The translations under genes and the position numbers were made by a program. Source: Aromatoleum bremense (GTDB taxonomy: Bacteria; Pseudomonadota; Gammaproteobacteria; Burkholderiales; Rhodocyclaceae). Taken from it: a stretch of DNA of 64,000 nucleotides. Of this stretch, positions 45,068-53,172 are shown in pieces. The notes below the pieces were generated by a model. The model made no database searches. It had not been told where the DNA came from and was given only the letters and a program-made list of their open reading frames with translations. Every line of letters starts with the position of its first letter. Positions within the stretch are counted from its first letter, which is position 1. Location: assembly GCF_017894365.1 (NCBI RefSeq), contig NZ_CP059467.1, positions 3,224,001 through 3,288,000 of the forward strand, written 5' to 3'.

Positions 45068-46168
45068 TCATCTGCCGCCTCCGCGCCGCGTCAGCAGCAA
45101 CCCGCACTCCAGGTGCCGGGTGTACGGAAACTGGTCGAACACCGCGGCGCCGGCGATGTCGTGCGTCGCCTGCAGCGCGGCGACGTTTTCCTGCAGGGTC
45201 TGCGGGTTGCAGGAGATATACAGGATGCGGTCGAAGCCGCGCGCGAGCTCGACCGTCGGCGCGTCCAGTCCGCTGCGCGGCGGATCGACGAACAGCGTCG
45301 AGAACCGGTAGCCGTCGAGGTCCACGTCCTTCATGCGCCGGAATTCCCGCGTGCGGGCGAGCGCGGCGCTGATCTCGTCGCTCGACATGCGCACCATCGC
45401 GACATTGCCGATGTCGTTCGCGGCGAGGTTGTAGTGCGCGGCCTCGACCGACGTCTTGCTGACTTCGGTGGCGAGCACCCGCTCGAACAACGGCGCCAGC
45501 GCGACGGTGAAGTTGCCGTTGCCGCAATACAGCTCCAGCAGGTCGCCGCCGGATCCGCGCGCCTGTTCGCACGCCCAGCCGAGCATCTGCCGGTTTACGC
45601 CGCCGTTGGGCTGCGTGAAGCTGCCTTCGATCTGCTTGTACCGCAGCTGGCGGCCATCGAGCCCGAACTGTTCCAGCACCCAGTCGCGGTCCAGCACGAT
45701 CTTCTGCTTGCGGCTGCGTCCGATCAGCTGCACGTCGAGTTCGGCCGCCAGTTCCCGTGCCGCCGCTTCCCAGCTTTCGTCGAGCGGCCGGTGGTAGATC
45801 AGGCTGATCATCAGTTCGCCGCTGAGCGTGGCGAGGAACTCGACCTGGAACAGGCGGCGCTTCAGGGTCTCGCTGGCCTGCAGCCGTTCGCGCAGCCGCG
45901 GCATCGCCGCACAGATCGATTCGTCGGCGATGTCGAACTGCTCGATCGCGATCGGCTGCTTCGGCTCGGCGGGATCGAACATTGCATAATCGACGCGCTC
46001 GCCGTCGTGCCACATGCGGAACTCGGCGCGCAGCCGGTAGTGCAGCGGCGCGGAGGGGAAGACCGCCGGCTCGGGGACGGCGAAGGGTGCGAAGGCGTGT
46101 TTGAACTGTGTCACTTTGTCCGCGAGCTGCGACGCGTACTCGGCGGGGTCGATGGCGGGTAGGGGCAT
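45068..46168 (-). CDS. trmA: tRNA (uracil-54-C5)-methyltransferase
   Basis: Makes ribothymidine at tRNA position 54. 366 residues; SAM site 'LLELYCGNGNFTVALAP', 'LFVDPPRSGLDAPTVEL', and catalytic Cys plus Glu in 'ILYISCNPQTLQENVAAL' and 'FPYTRHLECGLLLTR'. N-terminal 'LHYRLRAEFRMWHDGERVDY' is the TrmA-specific opening; there is no TRAM or Fe-S cysteine cluster as in RlmD. Monocistronic, divergent from the pyrophosphatase-like gene. Confidence 0.96.
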   Translation of the reverse strand: MPLPAIDPAEYASQLADKVTQFKHAFAPFAVPEPAVFPSAPLHYRLRAEFRMWHDGERVDYAMFDPAEPKQPIAIEQFDIADESICAAMPRLRERLQASETLKRRLFQVEFLATLSGELMISLIYHRPLDESWEAAARELAAELDVQLIGRSRKQKIVLDRDWVLEQFGLDGRQLRYKQIEGSFTQPNGGVNRQMLGWACEQARGSGGDLLELYCGNGNFTVALAPLFERVLATEVSKTSVEAAHYNLAANDIGNVAMVRMSSDEISAALARTREFRRMKDVDLDGYRFSTLFVDPPRSGLDAPTVELARGFDRILYISCNPQTLQENVAALQATHDIAGAAVFDQFPYTRHLECGLLLTRRGGGR

Positions 46169-46331
46169 GAAATCCGTGGGTATTGCCGAGGGTATTACTG
46201 GGGGTATAGGTTCGTTCCCGGGCGGAGCACGCGAACGGCGAAAAAGCCGGGACGGCCGGCGCCGGCCACCGGCCGACGACGAAATATACCCTTGTCAGTG
46301 CCTGCACGCTGGAACGGCGTAGGCTTGCGCA

Positions 46332-46835
46332 ATGAACGACGCAACCTCGAGTCCTTCTTTCCTCGATCAGGAGCCGCCTGAGTTTGAAGTCCTGATCGAG
46401 ATTCCGAAAGGCAGTTTCGTAAAACGCGGCTCGACCGGTCACGTCGACTTCATCTCGCCGCTGCCATGCCCGTTCAATTACGGCTCGGTGCCGGCCTACA
46501 TCGGGTGCGAAGGCGATCTGCTCGACGCGCTCGTGCTCGGGCCGCGCCTGCCGCTCGGCAGCCGGGTTGTGACGAGGGCCTGGGGCGCGGTGATCCTGAG
46601 GGACCGTGGCATGACCGACGACAAGCTGGTGTGCGCCGCGCATCGTCCGAGTTCAGCCGAGTGCCGCGCGGTGCTGCGTTTCTTTCATCTTTACGCCCGA
46701 TGCAAGGGGCTGCTGAACCTGTGGCGTGGCCGGGCGGGGCGCAACGCCTGCGAGGGCTGGTGCGAAGCCGCCGAAGCAATGGGCCGTGCGCGGCCAAGAG
46801 ACGGGACGTGGAGCGGGCCGGTGATCGGGTTCTGA
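46332..46835 (+). CDS. divergent inorganic pyrophosphatase-like protein
   Basis: 167 residues related to family I soluble pyrophosphatase: 'EVLIEIPKGSFVKR', 'PFNYGSVPAYIGCEGDLLDA', 'MTDDKLVCAA'. Compared with E. coli Ppa, it keeps Glu20, Lys29, Tyr55, Asp67, Asp70, Asp97, Asp102 and Lys104 equivalents, but the positions of Glu31, Arg43 and Lys142 appear changed, and Asp65 is Glu. It is probably a distinct subfamily with altered or weak activity. It runs in the same direction as the downstream lipid kinase gene, 184 bp away. Confidence 0.8.
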   Translation: MNDATSSPSFLDQEPPEFEVLIEIPKGSFVKRGSTGHVDFISPLPCPFNYGSVPAYIGCEGDLLDALVLGPRLPLGSRVVTRAWGAVILRDRGMTDDKLVCAAHRPSSAECRAVLRFFHLYARCKGLLNLWRGRAGRNACEGWCEAAEAMGRARPRDGTWSGPVIGF

Positions 46836-47019
46836 TCGGAAGTCGGTGGATGCTACAGCGACGGCCTCCCCATTCGGCACTCGTCGCGGCGACGCGGGAC
46901 TTGCCATTGGCACGTGGACGGTTGCTTTCGCCCTGGTGTGTTTCCGGAACTGCCGGCGCAGCGTGCCGTCATTATGTCGAGCCGAACTGCTCGACCACCC
47001 GGTCGCACTGGAGGAAACG

Positions 47020-48003
47020 TTGACTCGCCAGAGCCTGTCCCTTCACCCGCTGCCTCCCGCGCCGCCGCCGGCCCCCGATCTGCGGCAGTTGCCGATCACC
47101 GTCGTGATGAACGCCGGCTCTGGCCGCGAGGACAAGTCCGAAGCCGGCGCGGCGATCGAAAAGGTGCTGGGTGCGAGCGGCCGCGACGTCGAGTTGCTGG
47201 TCGCGAAGCGGCCGCGGGAACTGGCGGCGCTCGTTCGCCGGACGGCCGAGCGGCGGCCCGGCATCCTCGCGGCGGCGGGTGGCGACGGCACGCTGAACGC
47301 GGTCGCTTCGGTCGCGTACGAGCGCAACTTGCCGTTCGCGGTGATCCCGCTCGGGACCTTCAACTACTTCGCGCGCGAGCTCGGCATTCCGCTCGATCCA
47401 GCCGCCGCGGCGCAAGTGGTCGTGGACGGGTCGATCCGCCGCGTCGCGATCGGCGAGGTCAATGGCAGGCTCTTCCTCAACAATGCGAGCATCGGTCTCT
47501 ACCGGCGCCTGCTCGAATGGCGTGAAGTGCACAAGCGGCGCTTCGGGCGCAACCGGTTCGTCGCGTTCGTCTCCGGGCTCGTCACGCTGATGCGCGAGCA
47601 CCGTCCGTACCGCCTGGCCCTGCAGATCGACGGTCACCCGCTGACCTTGTCGACGCTGACGGTGTTCTTCGGCCGCAACGCGTTGCAGATGGAGCAGCTC
47701 GGCCTCGACGAGGCGGTGTGCGTCGCGCGCGGCGAACTGGCGGTGCTCGCGCTGCGGGAGGTCGGCCGCCGGGACTTGCTGGCGCTGGTGCTGCGCGGCG
47801 CGCTGGCCCGCCTCGAGACCGCGGAAAACCTGCGCCAGTATTGCGCGCTGACGGTGCAGATCGAGCGGCTCGGCGAAGGTTCTCGGCACATCCGCGTCGC
47901 GCTCGACGGCGAACTTGTCGACTGCGAGCTGCCGCTCGTTGTGAGATCGGTGCCGGATGCGCTGCAGGTCCTCGTCCCGGCGGTGCCCGAAGTGCGCGCG
48001 TGA
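47020..48003 (+). CDS. diacylglycerol kinase-catalytic-domain protein (YegS/LcbK-like)
   Basis: 327 residues from TTG 47020, chosen because GGAGG lies 6 bp upstream; a longer frame to 46846 has no conserved residues. The ATP-binding motif 'LAAAGGDGTLNAVASVAYER' and 'AVIPLGTFNYFARELGIP' define the DAGK catalytic family; 'FLNNASIGLYRRLLEW' follows. It phosphorylates lipids such as diacylglycerol or sphingoid bases; substrate unknown. Its stop shares one base with the next ATG (TGATG). Confidence 0.88.
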   Translation: MTRQSLSLHPLPPAPPPAPDLRQLPITVVMNAGSGREDKSEAGAAIEKVLGASGRDVELLVAKRPRELAALVRRTAERRPGILAAAGGDGTLNAVASVAYERNLPFAVIPLGTFNYFARELGIPLDPAAAAQVVVDGSIRRVAIGEVNGRLFLNNASIGLYRRLLEWREVHKRRFGRNRFVAFVSGLVTLMREHRPYRLALQIDGHPLTLSTLTVFFGRNALQMEQLGLDEAVCVARGELAVLALREVGRRDLLALVLRGALARLETAENLRQYCALTVQIERLGEGSRHIRVALDGELVDCELPLVVRSVPDALQVLVPAVPEVRA

Positions 48004-48857
48004 TGCGGCTCGCGCACATCTCGGACCCGCATTTTGGCACCGAGGACGCGCCGGTCCGCGACGCGCTGCGCGCGGATCTGCTGCGCGAAGCGCCGGACCT
48101 GGTGGTGCTGACCGGTGACATCACGCAGCGCGCCCGGCAGGCGCAGTTCCGCGCTGCACGCGCCTTCCTCGACAGCCTCGCGCCGCTTCCGGTGCTGGCA
48201 CTGCCCGGCAATCACGATCTGCCGCTGTTCGACCTCGTCACCCGCTTCACCGAGCCTTACCGCTACTACCGTCGCCATATCTGCACGTCGCTTTCCCCGC
48301 TGTGGCGGGGGCGCCGTGTCGCCGTCGTCGGCGTCAATTCGACACGCATGCTGCGCCACAAGCACGGCGAACTGCCGGCGCCGCTCGTCGAGCAGGTCGC
48401 CCGTCAGCTTGCGGCCCTCGGCGAGGCCTTCAAGGTCGTTGCGCTGCATCACCCGCTCGAGATCATCGAGCCTTCCGACCGGCGCAACCGCGTGCGCGGT
48501 GCCGACGCGGCGCTCGCCGCCTGGATCGCCGCGGGGGCCGACCTGTTCCTCGGCGGACACATCCATTTGCCGTACTGCGTCGCGACCGGCAAGGGCCCGC
48601 GCGAGGCGCTGGTGCTGCAGGCCGGCACGTCGATGTCGACCCGGCGTCGCAACGGCCGGCCCAATTCGTACAATCTCGTGCGCTTCGCGCCGATCGAGCC
48701 GGGCGCCAGCCGGACGGGCGTGCGGCGCATCGAAATTGAGGAACGGGATCACGACGCGCGCATCGGGCGTTTCACGATTGTGATGCGGCGCGAGGCGGTG
48801 TGCACCGGATCAGGCTGGAGCCTGCTGTCGCAGGGTGCGGTTCCGCTGCCGGGCTGA
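48003..48857 (+). CDS. calcineurin-type metallophosphoesterase
   Basis: 284 residues with the five metallophosphoesterase motifs: 'HISDPHFG', 'VLTGDITQ', 'LPGNHDLP', 'VALHHPLE' and 'LGGHIHLP', giving the di-metal ligands. Resembles CpdA/YfcE-like cyclic-nucleotide or lipid phosphodiesterases. Translationally coupled to the lipid kinase gene just upstream, so a lipid-phosphate substrate is possible. Substrate not determined. Confidence 0.9.
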   Translation: MRLAHISDPHFGTEDAPVRDALRADLLREAPDLVVLTGDITQRARQAQFRAARAFLDSLAPLPVLALPGNHDLPLFDLVTRFTEPYRYYRRHICTSLSPLWRGRRVAVVGVNSTRMLRHKHGELPAPLVEQVARQLAALGEAFKVVALHHPLEIIEPSDRRNRVRGADAALAAWIAAGADLFLGGHIHLPYCVATGKGPREALVLQAGTSMSTRRRNGRPNSYNLVRFAPIEPGASRTGVRRIEIEERDHDARIGRFTIVMRREAVCTGSGWSLLSQGAVPLPG

Positions 48858-48894
48858 GCGGCCCGGCCGAGTGCCGTGGCGGTTTCCCCCCCGG

Positions 48895-49890
48895 TCAGCT
48901 GCCCGTTTCGCCGGCGAGAGCGTGGTCGAGCGCCGTTGCGGCGCCGAGCAGTGCCGGGTATTCGGCGAGGATGACGTAGCAGGGGATCCGCGCGAGGTAG
49001 TCCGAGAACCGCCCTTTCTGCTCGAAGCGCCGGCGGAAATCCGATCGATCGAAGAAGTCACCGAGCTTCGGCACGATTCCCCCGCCGATATACACGCCGC
49101 CGAATGCGCCGAGCGTCAGCGCGAGGTCGCCCGCGACGGTGCCGAGCATCGCGCAGAAGACCTGCAGCGCCTCGGCGCACCACGGACAGCTCGCAGCGAT
49201 CGCCCGGGCGCTGATCTCGTCCGCTTCGAGGGCGAGCGGCGGGGCGCCCGCGAGCTGCCGGATCGCGTCGTGCAGGGCGATCAGCCCCGGTCCCGACAGC
49301 GCCCGCTCGGCTGACACGTGGCCGAAACGCGCGGTGAGCACCGCGATGAGCTCCGCTTCGCGTGGCGTGGACGCCGCCAGCGTGACGTGACCGCCTTCGC
49401 CTTCGAGCGGCGCGTAGCCGTTGCCGCAGCGCACCAGTCCCGACACGCCGAGGCCGGTGCCCGGCCCGATCAGCGCGACCGGCCGTCCGGCGCGCTCGTG
49501 GCCGCCGCCGACCTGACGCCGTTCGTGAGCCTGCAGCCGGTGCAGCGACAGCGCGAGCGCGGTGAAATCGTTGAGGACCACGAGCCGCTCCAGCCCGAGA
49601 TCCGTGCGCAGCTGCTCGATCGAAAACGACCAGTCGTGATTCGTCATCTGCACCTGATCGCCGTCGACCGGATTGGCGATGCCGAACGCGGCAACACGCG
49701 GGCCGGGAAGCCCCCGTTCCAGCATCAGGTAGGCCTTGACTGCTTCCAGTAGGCTGGCGTGATCGTCGCAGCACAGCGTGCGAAAGCGCGTTGGCGGACT
49801 GTCGGGCGAGTCGATGACGGCAAGGCGGGCATGTGTGCCGCCGATATCGCCGATCAGCCGGGGGTAGGTGTCGGGGCAGCCAGTGGACAT
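48895..49890 (-). CDS. glk: glucokinase
   Basis: Phosphorylates glucose with ATP. 331 residues; 'RLIGDIGGTHARLAVID' phosphate loop, 'VLNDFTALALSLHRL' with catalytic Asp, 'LIGPGTGLGVSGLV' and 'EGEGGHVTLAA' (glucose-binding Glu and His). ATG 49890 ('MSTGCPDTYPRLIGD') fits the family; upstream in-frame codons overlap the divergent GH13 promoter. Diverges from an alpha-glucosidase gene that can supply its glucose. Confidence 0.95.
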   Translation of the reverse strand: MSTGCPDTYPRLIGDIGGTHARLAVIDSPDSPPTRFRTLCCDDHASLLEAVKAYLMLERGLPGPRVAAFGIANPVDGDQVQMTNHDWSFSIEQLRTDLGLERLVVLNDFTALALSLHRLQAHERRQVGGGHERAGRPVALIGPGTGLGVSGLVRCGNGYAPLEGEGGHVTLAASTPREAELIAVLTARFGHVSAERALSGPGLIALHDAIRQLAGAPPLALEADEISARAIAASCPWCAEALQVFCAMLGTVAGDLALTLGAFGGVYIGGGIVPKLGDFFDRSDFRRRFEQKGRFSDYLARIPCYVILAEYPALLGAATALDHALAGETGS

Positions 49891-49952
49891 CGGGGCGATC
49901 GAAGCGGATGGACACAGCCGGGAGATTGCCCGCCGCGCGGAAAAGAGTCCAC

Positions 49953-49980
49953 CTTGCCTGCCCCCGCTTGCCTGCCCCCG
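49953..49980. repeat. 14-bp perfect tandem duplication
   Basis: CTTGCCTGCCCCCG is present twice without a gap in the 169-bp divergent region between glk and the GH13 gene. A recent slippage event or a paired binding site are both possible; variable copy number would be expected if slippage. Confidence 0.7.
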
Positions 49981-50059
49981 CGCACACGCGGCAACCCGTG
50001 GAACGGGCTGGAACTGCGACAATTGACGATTCGGCACTGAACAGCGAGGAGAAGTACGG

Positions 50060-51748
50060 ATGAGGACGGCAGGCGACAACGCGGCGGGCAGGGCATGGTG
50101 GAAGGAAGCCGTCGTGTATCAGATCTATCCGCGCAGCTTCATGGATTCGAACGGCGACGGGATCGGCGACCTGAACGGCATCACCGCGCGGCTCGACTAC
50201 GTGAAGTCGCTCGGCGTCGACGTGATCTGGCTCTGCCCGGTATTCAGCTCGCCGAACGACGACAACGGATACGACATCAGCGACTACCGGGCGATCATGG
50301 ACGAGTTCGGCACGATGGCGGATTTCGACCGTCTGCTCGCCGAAGTCCACCGCCGCGGCATGCGGCTGATCCTCGACCTCGTCGCGAACCACACCAGCGA
50401 CGCGCATCCGTGGTTCCTCGAGTCGCGCGCGTCGCTGAACAGCCCCAAGCGCGATTGGTACCTGTGGCGCGACGGCAAGGACGGGCGCGAGCCGAACAAC
50501 TGGGAGAGCATCTTCAAGGGATCGGCGTGGAAACACGACGACGAGACGGGCCAGTATTTCCTGCACCTGTTCTCCGAGCGCCAACCGGACCTGAACTGGG
50601 ACAACCCGGAAGTGCGGACCGCGATCTACGAAATGGTGCGCTGGTGGCTCGACAAGGGCGTCGACGGCTTCCGGCTCGACGCCGTCAGCCACAAGAAGAA
50701 GGAGCCGGGCCTGCCCGACATGCCGAATCCGCACGGCCTCGATTACGTGCCGTCGTTCGAGAAGCACATGAACGTCGATGGCGTGCTCGACTACCTGGAC
50801 GAGTTGTGCCGCCACACCTTCGACCACTACGACGTGATGACCGTCGGCGAAGCCAATGGCGTGTCGCCGGAGCAGGCGAGAGCCTGGGTCGGCGAGGAGC
50901 ACCGGCGGCTCAACATGATTTTCCAGTTCGAGCATTCTGCGCTATGGAAGAAGGCGCCGCGCAACGGGCTCGACCTTCCGGCGCTCAAGGCGGTGCTGAC
51001 GAAATGGCAGAAGAGCCTCGAAGGCATCGGCTGGAATGCGCTGTTCCTCGAAAACCACGATCTGCCACGGGTCGTTTCGCGCTGGGGCGACACCGGCCGC
51101 TACTGGCGCGAGAGCGCGACCGCGCTGGCGACGATGTATTTCTTGATGCAGGGCACGCCGTTCATCTACCAGGGGCAGGAGCTCGGCATGACGAACAGCC
51201 GCTTTGCGGCGCTCGACGATTTCAATGACGTCCTGACGAAGAACCGCTTCGCGTCGATGAAGCGCGAAGGGCTCGCCGAGCGCGACATCATCGACCTGTT
51301 GTCGATCGTCTCGCGCGACAACGCGCGCGCGCCGATGCAGTGGGACGGGTCGGCGAACGCCGGATTCAGCACCGGCACGCCGTGGCTGCGGGTCAATCCG
51401 AACTTCAACGAGATCAACGCCGAGCTGCAGGAGCGCGACCCGGCGTCGGTGCTGAACCATTACCGCCGCCTGATCGGGCTGCGCAAACGCGAGCCCGGGC
51501 TCGTCCATGGTCACTACGAGCTCCTGATGGAGGACGATGCGCAGATCTACGCCTACAGCCGCACGCACGACGCGCAGCGCTACGTGATCATCACGAACAT
51601 GACGCGCGACGAAGCCCGATATCACCAGCGGGGCCTGCTGCTGGACGGCGGCGGGTTGCTGCTCGCGAACCAGCCGGTCGAGCCGCACGCCCCGACCGAC
51701 AGTCTGCTGTTCAGGCCGTACGAGGCGCGTGTGTACCGCCTTGGCTGA
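50060..51748 (+). CDS. GH13 alpha-glucosidase (oligo-1,6-glucosidase/TreC-like)
   Basis: Cytoplasmic glycoside hydrolase, 562 residues. '(W)WKEAVVYQIYPRSFMDSNG' and 'GIGDLNGITARLDYVKSLGV' open the barrel; nucleophile Asp in 'DGFRLDAVSH', acid Glu in 'MTVGEANG', third Asp in 'LFLENHDLPR'; 'DLVANHTSDAHPWF' is region I. Hydrolyses terminal alpha-glucosidic bonds in isomaltose, maltose or trehalose-6-phosphate; exact specificity is not decidable. A good GAGGAGAA precedes ATG 50060. Divergent from glk, suggesting one sugar-use locus. Confidence 0.93.
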   Translation: MRTAGDNAAGRAWWKEAVVYQIYPRSFMDSNGDGIGDLNGITARLDYVKSLGVDVIWLCPVFSSPNDDNGYDISDYRAIMDEFGTMADFDRLLAEVHRRGMRLILDLVANHTSDAHPWFLESRASLNSPKRDWYLWRDGKDGREPNNWESIFKGSAWKHDDETGQYFLHLFSERQPDLNWDNPEVRTAIYEMVRWWLDKGVDGFRLDAVSHKKKEPGLPDMPNPHGLDYVPSFEKHMNVDGVLDYLDELCRHTFDHYDVMTVGEANGVSPEQARAWVGEEHRRLNMIFQFEHSALWKKAPRNGLDLPALKAVLTKWQKSLEGIGWNALFLENHDLPRVVSRWGDTGRYWRESATALATMYFLMQGTPFIYQGQELGMTNSRFAALDDFNDVLTKNRFASMKREGLAERDIIDLLSIVSRDNARAPMQWDGSANAGFSTGTPWLRVNPNFNEINAELQERDPASVLNHYRRLIGLRKREPGLVHGHYELLMEDDAQIYAYSRTHDAQRYVIITNMTRDEARYHQRGLLLDGGGLLLANQPVEPHAPTDSLLFRPYEARVYRLG

Positions 51749-51868
51749 CCGAACCGGCTGCTGCTGCGGACGGCGCCGGGAGGGACGCGCGACGGGCATG
51801 TGTCGACAATCATCGTCATATCCGATAATTTTTGTGCATCCAATCATTACTGAAACTAATTCCACGCC

Positions 51869-52756
51869 ATGAAAACAACTCTCCGCATCGCTTCCCTGTG
51901 CCTGTGCAGCCTCGCGTTTCCGGCGGCCCACGCGGCCGCGCCCGCATCCGCCGCCACCGTTTCGGCCGCGCAGCCCGATCTCGTCCAGCGCGCCGACGAA
52001 AACCGCAGCCGCCGCCTGCTCGAGAAGGCCGTCGCGCACTATCGCGAGAAGGGCGAAGCCGCGCTGGCCGATTTCAACCGGTCGCCGGCGTTCAGCGACA
52101 AGGAGCTTTACGTTTATGTGCTGAGCATGGACGGCGAAATGCTCGCGAGCGGCGGGCCGTCCGTCGCGCTGGTCGGACGCAACGTCGCGACGATGAAGGA
52201 TGTCTCGGGCAAGACGTTTTTCCGCGACATGCTCGACACCGCGGCGAAGACCGGCCACGGGCGCATCGAGTACCGCTGGCTCAACCGCGTCGATAACCGG
52301 GTGGAGCCGAAGGTCACGCTGTTCGAGCGGGTGAACGACCGCATCATCGCTGTCGGCTACTACACGCCGCGCGCCACCGCCGAGCAGGCGAAAGGCCTGC
52401 TCGAGCGCGCTGTCACCGCGCTGAACGACAAGGGCGACGCCGCGCTGGACGCGTTCAACGCGGTCGACGGCGGTTTCATCCAGGACGATCTCTACGTCTT
52501 CGTCATCGACATCCCGACCCGGCGCTTCGTCGCCCACGGCGGTTCTCCCGCGATGGTCGGTACCGACGGCAGCGCGCTGCGCGACCCGAAAGGCAAGGCG
52601 GTGGTCACCGACATGCTGAACATCGTCGGGCGCAAGGGCGAAGGGGAACTCGATTACGCCTGGCGCAATCCGCTGACGGAAAAGCTCGAGTCGAAACACA
52701 GCTTTTTCCGCAAGGTCGGCGACAAGATCGTCGGCGTGGGCTATTACACGCGCTGA
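51869..52756 (+). CDS. periplasmic protein with two Cache domains
   Basis: 295 residues with a signal peptide ('...AFPAAHAAA', to about 24) and two tandem single-Cache (sCache_2) domains, about 40-165 and 170-295. They are internally similar: 'LLEKAVAHYREKGEAALADF' versus 'LLERAVTALNDKGDAALDAF', and both end 'VGYYT'. Cache domains bind small ligands, but here no membrane or signalling module follows, so it may be a free periplasmic binding protein. The 120-bp leader contains CCGATAAT, a partial sigma-28 minus-10. Confidence 0.88.
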   Translation: MKTTLRIASLCLCSLAFPAAHAAAPASAATVSAAQPDLVQRADENRSRRLLEKAVAHYREKGEAALADFNRSPAFSDKELYVYVLSMDGEMLASGGPSVALVGRNVATMKDVSGKTFFRDMLDTAAKTGHGRIEYRWLNRVDNRVEPKVTLFERVNDRIIAVGYYTPRATAEQAKGLLERAVTALNDKGDAALDAFNAVDGGFIQDDLYVFVIDIPTRRFVAHGGSPAMVGTDGSALRDPKGKAVVTDMLNIVGRKGEGELDYAWRNPLTEKLESKHSFFRKVGDKIVGVGYYTR

Positions 52757-52923
52757 GCCGCGCCGGCCAGCAAAAATGCTTGCGCGGCGCGGCGCGCGTG
52801 TCCATAATGCCGGCCTGCGGCGTCTCGCGGTAGCTCGCAAGAGCTGGAAAGCTTCACCAAATCGATGATTCGACAGGATTTTCGATGAAATTACGGTGAT
52901 TCCGAAAAAATACCGCAAGGTGG

Positions 52924-52951
52924 TTGACGCAGCAGCGAGACCTGTTAAAAT
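52924..52951 (+). promoter_or_regulatory. sigma-70 promoter of tRNA-Arg
   Basis: TTGACG, 16 bp, TAAAAT, 17 bp before the first base of the tRNA. Good match to the housekeeping consensus. Confidence 0.65.
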
Positions 52952-52967
52952 CTCGCTTCTTTACAAA

Positions 52968-53044
52968 GCGCCCGTAGCTCATCTGGATAGAGTACTTGGC
53001 TACGAACCAAGGGGTAGGGAGTTCGAATCTCTCCGGGCGCGCCA
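52968..53044 (+). tRNA. tRNA-Arg (anticodon ACG)
   Basis: 77 nt. Acceptor GCGCCCG pairs with CGGGCGC; anticodon stem CTTGG/CCAAG encloses CTACGAA, anticodon ACG (wobble inosine, reads CGN); T-loop GTTCGAATC; CCA encoded at 53042-53044. The antisense reading 'RPERFELPTPWF' is a known annotation artefact. Confidence 0.96.
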
Positions 53045-53055
53045 CAGATTCAAGC

Positions 53056-53085
53056 AAAAAGGCCAGTCGAAAGACTGGCCTTTTT
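53056..53085 (+). terminator. Rho-independent terminator after tRNA-Arg
   Basis: A perfect 13-bp stem (AAAAAGGCCAGTC / GACTGGCCTTTTT) closed by a GAAA tetraloop and ending in five T. With A and T tracts on both sides it can work in both directions. Confidence 0.9.
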
Positions 53086-53172
53086 GCTTGTGCGTTATCT
53101 ACGATAACCGCCCTTTTAGCATTGCGGCATGGTTCGCAGGGACGCGCCATTACGGGTTAGCATTGGAGCAAA

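Noticed and set aside
46846..47019. N-terminal extension of the lipid kinase gene
   Set aside because: No conserved residues, and a perfect GGAGG lies just before the TTG at 47020.
52854..53150. Minus-strand ORF reading 'RPERFELPTPWF' across the tRNA-Arg gene
   Set aside because: This is the well-known translation of the complement of a tRNA gene that recurs in automatic annotations; it is not a protein gene.
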